From Bacteroidales bacterium UBA3388 (GTDB taxonomy: Bacteria; Bacteroidota; Bacteroidia; Bacteroidales; P3), in assembly GCA_002358855.1 (NCBI GenBank), contig DEPQ01000003.1, positions 26,628-63,535 on the forward strand: 36,908 nucleotides of DNA, given 5' to 3'. A program made the position numbers and the translations under genes. Position 1 is the first letter of the stretch. Every line of letters begins with the position of its first letter. The notes below the pieces were generated by a model. That model did not search any database and was not told the origin of the DNA. It saw only the letters and a list, made by a program, of their open reading frames with translations. This document shows, piece after piece, positions 1 through 9,112 of this stretch.

Positions 1-362
1 TTAAAGTTTACGAATTTATTTACGAAATGGAACAAGCCTATTCTTTGGCTGATGTTATAATTTCAAGAGCAGGTGCTATCGCAATTTCAGAACTTTGTAT
101 AGTTGGTAAACCATGTATATTGGTTCCTTCTCCAAATGTTTCAGAAGACCATCAAACTAAAAACGCAAATGCTCTTGTTACAAAATCTGCTGCAATAATG
201 GTAAAAGATGTAGAATCGAGAGAAAAACTTATAGGAGAGTTAGATAAATTGATAAATAATAAAACTTTACAACAAGAAATGTCTGCAAACATAACTCAAC
301 TTGGTATAAGAGATGCGGATATAAGGATTGTAGAACAAATAGAACTAATACTTAATAAATAG
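1..362 (+). CDS. murG: MurG, 3' end (partial)
   Basis: This is the C-terminal part of the UDP-GlcNAc:lipid I transferase, which makes lipid II at the inner face of the cytoplasmic membrane. The frame is open from base 3, so the gene enters from outside the window; the ATG at 27 is internal. The visible part reads VYEFIYEMEQAYSLADVIIS then RAGA, followed by an SEL motif, which matches the MurG C-terminal nucleotide-sugar domain (FI..M..AY..AD..I.RAGA...SEL). The family is about 360 aa, so roughly one third is here. The stop codon at 360-362 directly abuts the murC ATG at 363, which suggests co-transcription and translational coupling. The dcw-cluster context makes the call firm. Confidence 0.93.
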   Translation, partial: KVYEFIYEMEQAYSLADVIISRAGAIAISELCIVGKPCILVPSPNVSEDHQTKNANALVTKSAAIMVKDVESREKLIGELDKLINNKTLQQEMSANITQLGIRDADIRIVEQIELILNK

Positions 363-1715
363 ATGAGCTCGAAAACGTATTATTTTGTAGGAATTGGAGG
401 TATAGGTATGAGTGCTATTGCTCGTTATCTAAAAAATAATGGGCATAATATTTATGGCTATGATAGAACTCGCACCCAACTAACAGCAGAACTTGAAAAA
501 GAAGGAATGAATGTTACTTATGAAGATGATATAAATCACTTGCCAGAAGTAATAGACTTAGCGATATATACTCCTGCAATACCTGCTGAAAATAAAATAC
601 TGAAAGAAATTATTAAACGAGGGATTCAATTAAATAAACGAGCGTTTGCGTTGGCTGAAATAGTCAAAGAAAAAAAGGTAATTGCGATTGCAGGAACTCA
701 TGGCAAAACAACAACTTCTGGATTGCTTGCTCATCTATTATATAATAGTAAGATAGGGTGCTCAGCTTTCTTAGGAGGAATTGCAAACAATTATTCAACA
801 AATATGTTGTGCGATACAAAATCAGAATATGTAGTTGTGGAAGCAGATGAGTACGATAGATCTTTCTTAAATCTTAATCCGTTTGTTTCAGCCATTACTT
901 CAATTTCTCCGGATCATTTGGATATTTATCAAAACAAGGAAAACTTAGAACAAGCCTTTGCTCAATTTGCAAATCAAACTGATAAAAATGGACATGTCTT
1001 CTTGAAAAAAGAAGTAAAAGTAGAAATAGACGAACAAATAAAAACTAATACATATTCATTGACAGATATAGAGTCTGATTATTATGCTTGGAATGTGCGA
1101 GTAAGTAATGGAAGTTATTATTTTGACTATCATACTCCTGGAAAGGTTTATTACGATATGCAAATGACTTATCCGGGGATTCATAACATTGAAAACGCAG
1201 TCTTGGCGTTGTCAATAGCTTTAAGTCTTGGCGTAAATGAATATGAACTAAGAGCCGCATTAAAATCATTCAAAGGAATGAAACGTAGATTTGACTTGAA
1301 GTGCAAAACAGATGAGACTATTTATTATGACGACTATGCACATCACCCAGAGGAAATAGAAGCTACAATAACTTCTTTAAAACATTTGTATCCAAATAAG
1401 CGTATTTGTGGAATTTTTCAACCTCATTTATACTCGCGAACAAAAGATTTAGCAGATCAATTTGCAGAAGCATTAGAAAATTTAGATGATATAATTTTAT
1501 TGCCAATTTATCCTGCAAGAGAAGAAGCAATACCTGGTATAACTTCTAAAACTATTTTGCATAAAATAAATAAGATGGATAAATACCACGTAACAAAAGA
1601 ACAACTTTTTCCATTACTTTCTGCTTTACAACCAGAACTATTAGTCACTCTTGGTGCAGGTGATATAGATCAATTGGTAGAACCGATAATTCAATTGTTA
1701 AAAGAAGATGAATAA
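363..1715 (+). CDS. murC: UDP-N-acetylmuramate--L-alanine ligase MurC
   Basis: The product is a 450-aa cytoplasmic Mur ligase that joins L-Ala to UDP-MurNAc using ATP, the first peptide step of peptidoglycan precursor synthesis. Residues 10-17 (GIGGIGMS) form the N-terminal nucleotide-binding loop. Residues 111-120 (GTHGKTTTSG) are the ATP-binding P-loop of Mur ligases. The stretch VVEADEYDRSFL is the central-domain metal and ATP region, and YYDDYAHHPEEI marks the start of the C-terminal domain. Length is normal for the family. The ATG follows the murG stop with no gap, and the 3' end overlaps the ftsQ-like gene by 8 bases, so murG, murC and ftsQ look like one transcript. Confidence 0.97.
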   Translation: MSSKTYYFVGIGGIGMSAIARYLKNNGHNIYGYDRTRTQLTAELEKEGMNVTYEDDINHLPEVIDLAIYTPAIPAENKILKEIIKRGIQLNKRAFALAEIVKEKKVIAIAGTHGKTTTSGLLAHLLYNSKIGCSAFLGGIANNYSTNMLCDTKSEYVVVEADEYDRSFLNLNPFVSAITSISPDHLDIYQNKENLEQAFAQFANQTDKNGHVFLKKEVKVEIDEQIKTNTYSLTDIESDYYAWNVRVSNGSYYFDYHTPGKVYYDMQMTYPGIHNIENAVLALSIALSLGVNEYELRAALKSFKGMKRRFDLKCKTDETIYYDDYAHHPEEIEATITSLKHLYPNKRICGIFQPHLYSRTKDLADQFAEALENLDDIILLPIYPAREEAIPGITSKTILHKINKMDKYHVTKEQLFPLLSALQPELLVTLGAGDIDQLVEPIIQLLKEDE

Positions 1716-2466
1716 AAAGCTGAAATTTATCTTAATAATAGTAGGAATAATTCTTTTAATCATTGCAACAAATGTTACAATGAAAAACTTGCCTGTCTCA
1801 AAAGTGGAAATAGAGATGATTTATAAAGGGGAAGATCAGCTAATAGCGAAAGAACAAGTGCAATCGGTACTAAACAAAAAATATGGTAATCTTACAAATT
1901 ACAAAAGAAAAGAAATAAAGACAGAAGAGATAGAAGAGTTTTTAGGAAACAAAAACTTAATTTATTCGGCAGATGTATATTTGAGTTTACTTGGTACATT
2001 AGAGATAAAAATCACCCAAAACAATCCTATTATTAGGATAATAAATAACAAAGGCGAACAACGTTACATAGATGAAGAAGGAAACATTTGTAAATTGATA
2101 AAAAACAAAACAGCAAATGTGTTAATAGCAAATGGGGAGATAAAGGAGAACTTAGCAAAATTTCAAAAAATAGACTCAATACAAACACCTGTAATATACA
2201 AAATTTATAGTCTTGCCTCAAAAATAAGAAACGATAACTTACTTTGCAATCAAGTAGATCAAATCTATTACAATAAAAATGCGACTTATGATTTTATACC
2301 AAAAATTGGTGACTATATTATAAAATTTGGTAAGTTTGAAAAAGTAGATGAAAAATTATTAAAATTAAATAACTTATATAGAGAAGGATTTTCAGAATTT
2401 GGTTGGGATAATTATAGTGAGATTAAATTAGAATTTGAAGGGCAAGTAGTATGCGTAAGAAAATAA
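1708..2466 (+). CDS. ftsQ: Cell division protein FtsQ/DivIB-like
   Basis: This 252-aa bitopic membrane protein has a short basic N-terminus (MNKKLK), one hydrophobic segment at about residues 5-22, and a periplasmic remainder. That layout and its place between murC and ftsA are what identify it as the FtsQ/DivIB component of the divisome. FtsQ proteins diverge strongly in Bacteroidetes, so sequence alone would give only a weak call. A POTRA-like stretch follows the membrane anchor (from about residue 30) and the beta region continues to the C-terminus. The start overlaps the murC end by 8 bases, and ftsA begins 24 bases downstream, consistent with a single operon. Confidence 0.82.
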   Translation: MNKKLKFILIIVGIILLIIATNVTMKNLPVSKVEIEMIYKGEDQLIAKEQVQSVLNKKYGNLTNYKRKEIKTEEIEEFLGNKNLIYSADVYLSLLGTLEIKITQNNPIIRIINNKGEQRYIDEEGNICKLIKNKTANVLIANGEIKENLAKFQKIDSIQTPVIYKIYSLASKIRNDNLLCNQVDQIYYNKNATYDFIPKIGDYIIKFGKFEKVDEKLLKLNNLYREGFSEFGWDNYSEIKLEFEGQVVCVRK

Positions 2467-2490
2467 ATAATAAATAACACAATAAATGAT

Positions 2491-3804
2491 ATGAAAAACA
2501 TAGTAGTAGGAATTGATGTCGGTACGACAAAAATTGCAGTTTTTATTGCAGAAAAAAATGAGAACAATGAGATTCATGTATTAGGAATGGGACGTACAGA
2601 ATCTCAGGGCGTAGAGCGAGGAGTGGTAAAAAATATAGAAGATACAGCAGCTTCTATAAAGATAGCAGTGAAAAAAGCTGAGGAGATGTCGGGTAAAACC
2701 GTAGAAGAAGTATATGTTGGAATCGCTGGACACCATATTCGTTCTAAACAACATAGAGGTAATATTATGATTCAAGAAGAAGAACATATTATTACGAAAG
2801 AAGATGTGGAAAGACTGAAAAATGAACAATATTCCATTCTTATGGATCACGGAGATCAAATAATAGATGTAATTCCTCAAAGTTACATTGTAGATAACGA
2901 TTCTCCAACTCTTAATCCTATTGGAAGAATAGGAAAATGTCTTGCAGGAGATTTTCATTTGATAACAGGAAATGTAACAAACATACAAAACATTTATAGA
3001 AGTGTTCAATTAGCAGGCTATAAAGTTAAAAGATTAGTTTTAGAACCAATAGCATCAGCCGAATCTGTAGTAAACGAAGAAGAAAAAGACGCTGGAGTAT
3101 GTTTAGTTGATATAGGAGGAGGTACAACTGATGTTGCAATTTTCCACGAAGGTATAATAAGACACACAGCCGTAATACCATTAGCAGGGAATGTTATTAC
3201 AGATGATATAAAAGAATGTTGCTCAATAATAAGGACACAAGCAGAGGCATTAAAGCAAAACTTTGGAGCTTGTCTTGAAACACCAACATCTGCTAACGAA
3301 ATCATATCAATACCAGGGTTTAGAGGAAGGGATCCAAAAGAAATATCAGTTCAGCAATTGACCAAAGTAATCAATGCAAGAGTTACGATGATATTAGAGC
3401 AAGTGCTTTATGAATTAGTAAATACAGGTTACGATAAAAAACTCATAGCAGGAGTAGTTTTAACAGGTGGTGGAGCAAAAATAAAGGATATAGATAAATA
3501 TACAGAGTTTGTTTTAGGATTAGATGCACGAGTAGGTACACCTCACGAACATCTTTCTGGTACAATAACAGAGGAAATGAAACATCCGATGCACGCAACT
3601 GGTATAGGACTAATCTTAAAAGCGATACAAGATATAGAAGAAAATCAATCATATACCGCTAAATCCGAAGATGAAGAAGTTGAAATAGAAATACCAACTA
3701 ATGATGTAAATAATCAAGATCAAGGAAAAACTCCGACAAGTAAAAGTTTTGGTGAAAAAATATCAAATTGGTTAAAAGGTATTCTTGGAGAAGAAAAGGA
3801 ATAG
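2491..3804 (+). CDS. ftsA: Cell division protein FtsA
   Basis: The product is a 437-aa actin-fold ATPase that tethers FtsZ filaments to the membrane and recruits the divisome. The N-terminus IVVGIDVGTTKIAVFIAE is the phosphate-1 loop. CLVDIGGGTTDVAIF is the phosphate-2 motif, and GVVLTGGGAKI is the adenosine motif. The inserted 1C domain lies near residues 85-165. The C-terminus (SFGEKISNWLKGILGEE) is an amphipathic helix of the kind FtsA uses for membrane binding, preceded by an acidic, variable linker. Length is slightly above the E. coli protein because of that linker. ftsZ follows after a gap of about 110 bases, the widest in this cluster. Confidence 0.96.
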   Translation: MKNIVVGIDVGTTKIAVFIAEKNENNEIHVLGMGRTESQGVERGVVKNIEDTAASIKIAVKKAEEMSGKTVEEVYVGIAGHHIRSKQHRGNIMIQEEEHIITKEDVERLKNEQYSILMDHGDQIIDVIPQSYIVDNDSPTLNPIGRIGKCLAGDFHLITGNVTNIQNIYRSVQLAGYKVKRLVLEPIASAESVVNEEEKDAGVCLVDIGGGTTDVAIFHEGIIRHTAVIPLAGNVITDDIKECCSIIRTQAEALKQNFGACLETPTSANEIISIPGFRGRDPKEISVQQLTKVINARVTMILEQVLYELVNTGYDKKLIAGVVLTGGGAKIKDIDKYTEFVLGLDARVGTPHEHLSGTITEEMKHPMHATGIGLILKAIQDIEENQSYTAKSEDEEVEIEIPTNDVNNQDQGKTPTSKSFGEKISNWLKGILGEEKE

Positions 3805-3914
3805 TATTATTAACAGCATTTTGTGAAAAACTCTGTGTTTTTTAGTCATTATTGTGTGTATAAAAGTAGTAATTTTACAAATTGATATATTATTTATCGT
3901 TTAACAATAAAAGT

Positions 3915-5558
3915 ATGGAAGAATTAATGCAATTTGAAAGCGAAATAAACGAAACTAATTTATTGAAAATGGATGCTCCTAAAGAACAATCCTCTTATAT
4001 AAAAGTATTGGGAGTAGGGGGTGCTGGAACCAATGCAGTAAACCACATGTTTAGAAGTGGAATAAAAGGTGTGGATTTTATCGTTTGCAATACAGATCAA
4101 AAATCATTAGATGAATCACCAGTATCAAATAAAATTAAAATAGGAGAAGGTGGTCTTGGGGCAGGTAATGCTCCAGAAGTAGCTCGTCTTGCAGCAGAAG
4201 CAGCAGAGAAAGAAATAAAATCTTACTTAGAGCATAATACAAGAATGCTTTTTGTTACAGCAGGAATGGGAGGAGGAACAGGAACAGGAGCTTCTCCTGT
4301 GATAGCAAGATTTGCAAAAGAAGTAAAATTAGACTCAACAGAGGAGCAAATATTAGTTGTTGGAGTAGTAACTTTACCATTTTCTTTTGAAGGAAGAAAG
4401 AGAAAAACTCAAGCTCAAGAAGGTATAAAAAGATTGAAAGAAGAAGTTGATGCAGTAATCACAATCAACACAGACAAACTTAGAGAATACGGAAACTTTA
4501 CTATGACAAAGGCGTTCTCAATGGCAGACGATATACTTCTAACAGCAGCAAAAGGAATTTCCGAAATGATGACAGGAATAGGTAGAGTACATGTGGATTT
4601 TAGAGACGTTCAAAGCGTTATGCAAAATTCAGGTGTTGCTTTGATGGGAATAGGAATTGCTGAAGGAGAAAATAGAGCGTTAGAAGCAATACAAGCTGCA
4701 ACAACTTCCAAACTTTTAAATGATAATGATATATCAGCAACAAAACAAATACTTTTATATTTTGTGTCTTCTGAAGAAAACGAAGTAAGAATGGAAGAAA
4801 TAGATACTATTACATCTTACTTAGAAGAAGTTACTAATAACGAAGTTGATTACATTTGGGGAACAGGAATAGACGATACATTAGATGATAAATTATCTAT
4901 AACTTTGGTTGCAACAGGATTTGAATCAAAAGAAATTTACATTCCAACAGAAAGAACAAAAACAATATCAATTACACCACCTAAATCTACTCAACAACCA
5001 ACTGAAATACCAGTCGCACAAGTAGCACCTCAAGAACCATATATTAAATCTACAGACACAGAAACATCAATTGAAGACACAAAAAAGGATACAACCTCAA
5101 TTGTTGATGAAGGAAAAGAAGAAAAGATTGTAATATCTGTTAATGAATTCGGACAACCTATAAAGAAAAATCCATCTACTACAAGTGTTGAAACAGAAAC
5201 TAAATTTACAGGAATAATACAAGAACCTCAAATAGCTGTAATCACAAAGCAAGAAGACACTACAAAAAATGAAACACCAGTTGTTGCTGCTCCGCCAACT
5301 ACCAATATGAATGACCTTTGGGGAGTAAATACTATGCAGAATGTTACTGCAGAAGAACGTATGATAAGGATTCAAAAAATAAAAAAAATGATGGAAACAG
5401 AAGAAGGAATCAATCAGTTAGCATCATTTTCACCAATACAATTAATGAATTCAAATCAAGAATACTCTCAAACCAACAATACTTCTAATTATTCAATCAA
5501 CAAAGAAGGACACTTGGTTCTTATGAAAAATCCAGCTCTTAATGCACAAGTAGATTAA
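3915..5558 (+). CDS. ftsZ: Cell division protein FtsZ
   Basis: This is the tubulin-like GTPase that forms the division ring; 547 aa from the ATG at 3915. The frame runs open further upstream, but only a TTG at 3882 could serve there, so the ATG is preferred. Residues 30-40 (KVLGVGGAGTN) begin the GTPase fold. Residues 119-125 (GGGTGTG) are the tubulin signature, and the T7-loop region is present. The globular part ends near residue 340. A Thr/Pro/Glu-rich linker of nearly 200 residues follows, then a conserved-type tail (LVLMKNPALNAQVD) that should bind FtsA. The long linker explains a size larger than the 383-aa E. coli protein. Confidence 0.96.
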   Translation: MEELMQFESEINETNLLKMDAPKEQSSYIKVLGVGGAGTNAVNHMFRSGIKGVDFIVCNTDQKSLDESPVSNKIKIGEGGLGAGNAPEVARLAAEAAEKEIKSYLEHNTRMLFVTAGMGGGTGTGASPVIARFAKEVKLDSTEEQILVVGVVTLPFSFEGRKRKTQAQEGIKRLKEEVDAVITINTDKLREYGNFTMTKAFSMADDILLTAAKGISEMMTGIGRVHVDFRDVQSVMQNSGVALMGIGIAEGENRALEAIQAATTSKLLNDNDISATKQILLYFVSSEENEVRMEEIDTITSYLEEVTNNEVDYIWGTGIDDTLDDKLSITLVATGFESKEIYIPTERTKTISITPPKSTQQPTEIPVAQVAPQEPYIKSTDTETSIEDTKKDTTSIVDEGKEEKIVISVNEFGQPIKKNPSTTSVETETKFTGIIQEPQIAVITKQEDTTKNETPVVAAPPTTNMNDLWGVNTMQNVTAEERMIRIQKIKKMMETEEGINQLASFSPIQLMNSNQEYSQTNNTSNYSINKEGHLVLMKNPALNAQVD

Positions 5559-5573
5559 AACAAGCAAAACACA

Positions 5574-6005
5574 GTGAAAGTAAAAATAATAAACAAATCA
5601 CAACATCCACTACCTGCCTATGAGACAATCTTATCGGCAGGTATGGATTTAAGAGCCTCTCTCACAGAACCAATAATCCTACAACCAATGCAGAGAGCCT
5701 TAATCCCAACAGGACTTTACATAGAATTGCCAGCAGGAACAGAAGCACAAATACGCCCACGCTCAGGCTTAGCATTCAAACATGGAATCACCGTATTAAA
5801 CTCGCCAGGCACCATAGACGCAGACTATCGTGGAGAAATAAAAGTCCTACTCATAAACCTATCACAAGAAGCCTTTGAAATAAAAGACTCAGAACGCATA
5901 GCACAAATGGTAGTCAGCAAACACGAAACAGTAGAATGGCAACTTGTAGAAACACTTAACCAAACCCAAAGAGGCGAAGGTGGATTTGGACACACAGGAA
6001 AATAA
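5574..6005 (+). CDS. dut: Deoxyuridine 5'-triphosphate nucleotidohydrolase
   Basis: This trimeric dUTPase hydrolyses dUTP to dUMP and PPi, keeping uracil out of DNA and supplying dTMP synthesis. All five family motifs are present in 143 aa: AGMDLRA, RPRSGLA, GTIDADYRGEI, ERIAQMV, and the C-terminal RGEGGFGHTG that closes over the active site. The start is a GTG: no ATG occurs in frame before motif 1, and the product of this start (VKIINKS...PAYET) matches the usual N-terminus. It lies 15 bases after ftsZ and 6 bases before prfB. From here through prfB, C-ending codons are visibly commoner than in ftsA and ftsZ. Confidence 0.95.
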   Translation: MKVKIINKSQHPLPAYETILSAGMDLRASLTEPIILQPMQRALIPTGLYIELPAGTEAQIRPRSGLAFKHGITVLNSPGTIDADYRGEIKVLLINLSQEAFEIKDSERIAQMVVSKHETVEWQLVETLNQTQRGEGGFGHTGK

Positions 6006-6011
6006 AAAACC

Positions 6012-7098
6012 ATGACAATAGACGAAGCAATAAAAACCTTTCAAGAAAGAGTAGCAACTCTAAGGAGGTGTCTTTGACGTAGATGCCTTAGAAAAAGACA
6101 TAGAACAAGCACAACAAAAAACACAAGCAGAAGACTTTTGGCAAGAACCCAAAGAAGCCGAAAAATTCCTTAAACAACTAAGCGAAAAAAAAAGCCGTTT
6201 ACAATCCTTCCTAACAGTAAACACAGCCTTTGAAGACTTTCAAGTCCTAAAAGAGTTTTATGACGAAGGCTCTGTTGAAGAAACAGAAGTCCAACAAAAC
6301 ATAGAAACCCTTACAACCCTAATAGAAGACTTGGAATTTAAGAATATGCTTTCCTCAGAAGAAGACAGACTATCAGCAATAATAACCATCAACGCAGGAG
6401 CAGGAGGTACAGAATCATGTGACTGGGCAAGCATGCTTATGCGTATGTATTTGCGTTGGGCAGAGAAGAATAACTACAAACAATCCCAAGTTGATTACCA
6501 AGAAGGCGATGTAGCAGGAATCAAAAGCGTAAGTATAGAAATAGAAGGCGAATATGCATACGGCTATCTCAAAGGAGAAAGTGGAGTACACCGACTTGTA
6601 AGACAATCACCCTTCAATGCAGCAAACAAACGCCAAACCTCATTCGCTTCTGTCTATGTTTACCCAATAATAGACGAAAACATAGAAATCAATATCAATC
6701 CCGCCGACATAGAATGGGATACTTTCCGTTCCTCAGGCCCAGGAGGACAAAACGTAAACAAAGTAGAAACAGCAGTACGCCTACGATACAAACCCGAAAA
6801 CATAGTAATAGAGTGTCAACAAACCCGTTCACAACTCCAAAACCGCGAAAAAGCAATGCAAATGCTACGTTCGCAACTCTATGAAATGGAGTTAAGAAAG
6901 AAAAAAGAAAAAATAGCCGAAATAGAAGGCAGTAAAAAGAAAATAGAATGGGGAAGCCAAATTCGTAACTATGTCTTACATCCATATAAATTAGTAAAAG
7001 ACGTAAGAACCGGCGTAGAAACAACCGATACCACAGCAGTACTTGACGGAGAATTAGAACAATTCATCAAAGCCTTCCTAATGGAGTACGGAGACTAA
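6012..7098 (+). CDS. prfB: Peptide chain release factor 2 (programmed +1 frameshift)
   Basis: RF2 releases the peptide at UGA and UAA codons. The gene is in two frames: 21 codons from the ATG at 6012 end in an in-frame TGA at 6075-6077. Reading shifts +1 after CTT (6072-6074) into the frame from GAC at 6076 to the stop at 7098, giving about 361 aa, the normal RF2 length. The joined sequence reads ATLRRC-L-DVDALEKDIEQ, equivalent to the LRGYLD junction in other RF2 proteins. The SPF stop-codon recognition tripeptide (VRQSPFNAANKRQTSF) and the catalytic GGQ (SSGPGGQNVNKVET) are both present. A strong terminator follows at 7102. A plain gene caller would start it too late, at 6331. Confidence 0.96.
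6063..6078 (+). promoter_or_regulatory. RF2 autoregulatory frameshift site
   Basis: The sequence AGGAGG-TGT-CTT-TGA-C combines an anti-SD-pairing hexamer, a 3-base spacer, the slippery CTT codon and a UGA stop followed by C. This is the known RF2 arrangement (E. coli AGGGGG-TAT-CTT-TGA-C). When RF2 is scarce, the ribosome pauses at UGA and slips +1, restoring full-length RF2. The layout is seen directly; the mechanism is known for the family. Confidence 0.95.
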
Positions 7099-7101
7099 AA
7101 C

Positions 7102-7145
7102 AAAACGAGCGTTCGTAAATACAAATCGAACGCTCGTTTTTCTTT
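7102..7145 (+). terminator. Rho-independent terminator after prfB
   Basis: Arms AAACGAGCGTTCG (7103-7115) and CGAACGCTCGTTT (7127-7139) form a perfect 13-bp stem around an 11-base loop. A T-rich tail follows on the + strand. It closes the mur-fts-dut-prfB run. Confidence 0.92.
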
Positions 7146-7178
7146 ATTTGGCGTTTTTAGAATATTATCAAAAATATG

Positions 7179-7186
7179 TAAATTTG
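7179..7186 (+). promoter_or_regulatory. Bacteroidetes -7 promoter element
   Basis: TAAATTTG fits TAnnTTTG and lies 14 bases before the ATG at 7201. This implies a very short leader. The -33 position holds TTTA rather than TTTG, so the box is imperfect. Confidence 0.6.
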
Positions 7187-7200
7187 CAAAAATTACTCAA

Positions 7201-8730
7201 ATGGAATCAAATAAAATTAGAATAGAATCTATATTGGCTAATGGTGAACATATCAATTTAGAATGCAAAAAAGCGACAAATGCTATTCCTAATTCTATAT
7301 GGGAAACCTATTCTTCTTTTGCAAACACTTATGGAGGTACTATTCTACTCGGTATTGTTGAAAATTTAAAAGAAAAAGATATAAAAAAGCGTTTTCAAGT
7401 AGTTGGCGTTGAAGAGTCACAGAAAATTATCACTGATTTTTGGAATACAATCAATAGCAATAAAGTTAACGAAAACATTCTTTCAGATAGCGATGTCAAT
7501 ATCATTGATATAGATGGTAAAAAAGTTGTTTATATTAATGTTCCGCAAGCTGATTGGCGTATAAAACCAATATATTTGAACGATAATATTTACAAAGGAA
7601 CTTACAGACGCAACCAAGAAGGAGATTATCGTTGTACAGAAAGGCAAGTACGTGCCATGATTCGTGATTCATTTGAAGAAGGAAATGATGGAATCTTGAT
7701 TGAACATTACAATATGGACGATATTGATCTTGATTCATTACATCGTTATCGTAATCTATTCCGTGTATGGAATACAGACCATATTTGGAATGAAGTAGAT
7801 GATAAAACATTCCTTAGAAATCTTGGAGGATATATAGTAAACCGAGAAGAAGGAAAAGAAGGATTATCAATGGCTGGGCTAATGATGTTTGGTAAAGGAC
7901 TTTCTATTAGAGAACGATTTGACAACTTCCGTATGGACTATTTGAATTTCTGCAATCTTATCGGAGAAGAACGTTACAGCGATCGCTTAACCTACGACGG
8001 ACGTTGGGAAAACAATCTTTATCAGTTTTTTAGTATAGTATTGCCAAAGATGACATTTGATCTTCCAAGACCTTTTCGCATGGAAGGAATGCAAAGAGTA
8101 GATGATACACCTCAGCATAAGGCTGTTCGAGAAGCTTTTACTAATGCTATTATTCATGCCGACTTAATGATGGAGTCTGCTATCTTGCGAATTGAAAAGC
8201 ATGATGATAAACTTTGCTTTCGTAATCCAGGACTTTTACGATTGCCATTAGAACAAATATATGAAGGTGGTAATTCTAAGGCTCGTAATCCTCGCATCCA
8301 AAATATGCTACGTATGATAGGATTCGGAGAAAACATAGGTTCAGGCTTTCCACAAATTATTGCAGCATGGAAAGACACCAAATGGGGCGAGCCAGAATTA
8401 AAAAATAAAATAGATTTAGATGAGGTAGAATTGATATTACCTTTGGTTAAAGAACAAAACAGTAATTCTTTTAGGTTAAATAATGACCGAAAAGATGACC
8501 GAAAAGAATTAACTGAACGTCAAAAGTGTATAATTGAACTATTGATTCAAGAACCAACATTAACCGCAAAAGCTATTTCGGAAAAGATTTCGGAAAAGAC
8601 TTCGGAAAAGACTTCGGAAAAGTTTGAAGTTTCAGATAGGACTATTGAAAACGATTTAGCGCAATTAAAGAAAATGGGAATTCTCATTCGCGAAGGAGGT
8701 AGAAAAGATGGTCGTTGGGTGATTATTTAA
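7201..8730 (+). CDS. AlbA_2 / RecG-like DNA-binding protein with winged helix
   Basis: This 509-aa protein is of the COG2865 type, often annotated as an ATP-dependent helicase RecG-like transcriptional regulator. Residues 12-100 (NLECKKATNAIPNSIWETYS then SFANTYGGTILLGI) form the AlbA_2/Schlafen-like domain. Around residues 300-400, a region with KAVREAFTNAIIHADL and NIGSGFPQII matches the family's C-terminal GHKL-like domain. The last 80 residues form a winged helix (LTERQKCIIELLI...EGGRKDGRWVII). Between them are two duplicated DDRK units and a SEKISEKTSEKTSEK run encoded by 12-bp tandem repeats. It has its own promoter. The family is frequent in accessory DNA; target and function are unknown. 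Confidence 0.85.
   Translation: MESNKIRIESILANGEHINLECKKATNAIPNSIWETYSSFANTYGGTILLGIVENLKEKDIKKRFQVVGVEESQKIITDFWNTINSNKVNENILSDSDVNIIDIDGKKVVYINVPQADWRIKPIYLNDNIYKGTYRRNQEGDYRCTERQVRAMIRDSFEEGNDGILIEHYNMDDIDLDSLHRYRNLFRVWNTDHIWNEVDDKTFLRNLGGYIVNREEGKEGLSMAGLMMFGKGLSIRERFDNFRMDYLNFCNLIGEERYSDRLTYDGRWENNLYQFFSIVLPKMTFDLPRPFRMEGMQRVDDTPQHKAVREAFTNAIIHADLMMESAILRIEKHDDKLCFRNPGLLRLPLEQIYEGGNSKARNPRIQNMLRMIGFGENIGSGFPQIIAAWKDTKWGEPELKNKIDLDEVELILPLVKEQNSNSFRLNNDRKDDRKELTERQKCIIELLIQEPTLTAKAISEKISEKTSEKTSEKFEVSDRTIENDLAQLKKMGILIREGGRKDGRWVII
8483..8506 (+). repeat. Two 12-bp tandem repeats inside the AlbA_2 gene
   Basis: ATGACCGAAAAG occurs twice in perfect tandem. It encodes the repeated DDRK element in the hinge before the winged helix. 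Confidence 0.9.
8577..8624 (+). repeat. Four 12-bp tandem repeats inside the AlbA_2 gene
   Basis: The unit TTCGGAAAAGAY is repeated three times with a fourth copy of 10 bases, encoding the SEK(I/T) run. The 12-bp period keeps the frame, so copy number could change linker length without breaking the protein. Confidence 0.92.
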
Positions 8731-8768
8731 TAAAAAATATAATAGTGAATAAAATAATACTATAGAAA

Positions 8769-9110
8769 TAAATAACAAGTAAATATTATAATATAGAAAA
8801 TATACAATGGAGTAGAATTAAAAATTCTATCAAAACTTATAGCAAAAATGCTTTTGCAGAACAGAATATAACCATTTCTGAAACAGATATTAATGAAGCA
8901 ATTGATATTTTTTACAATATTTTAAATAAGAGGATTCCTTATGCCATGCTTAATGGGTTAGGACCTACTATACTCCCTGCTTTACAAGAATCATGTTGTG
9001 ATAACCCTGGTAGTCTATCCTCTTTCCTTGTACTTAAAACACAAGTTGACAGTATAATAAAAATACTATTAATCCAAACAAGAAAGAAAACTTATACATT
9101 TTTATTTTGA
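8769..9110 (+). pseudogene. Open frame without a start codon (gene fragment)
   Basis: A frame of about 112 codons opens after a TAA at 8769-8771 and closes at TGA 9108-9110. The first ATG in frame is only at 8943; no ATG, GTG or TTG starts the earlier part. The composition looks like real coding sequence (KNAFAEQNITISETDINEAI, then DIFYNILNKRIPYAMLNGLG further on), so this is probably a gene that has lost its 5' end. I do not recognise the family. It ends 2 bases from the convergent small gene at 9113. The rest of the 8731-9112 interval is AT-rich with no other signal seen. Confidence 0.5.
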
Positions 9111-9112
9111 TT

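Noticed and set aside
3882..3914. Extended ftsZ start at a TTG
   Set aside because: It would add 11 residues not typical of FtsZ; the ATG at 3915 gives a normal N-terminus.
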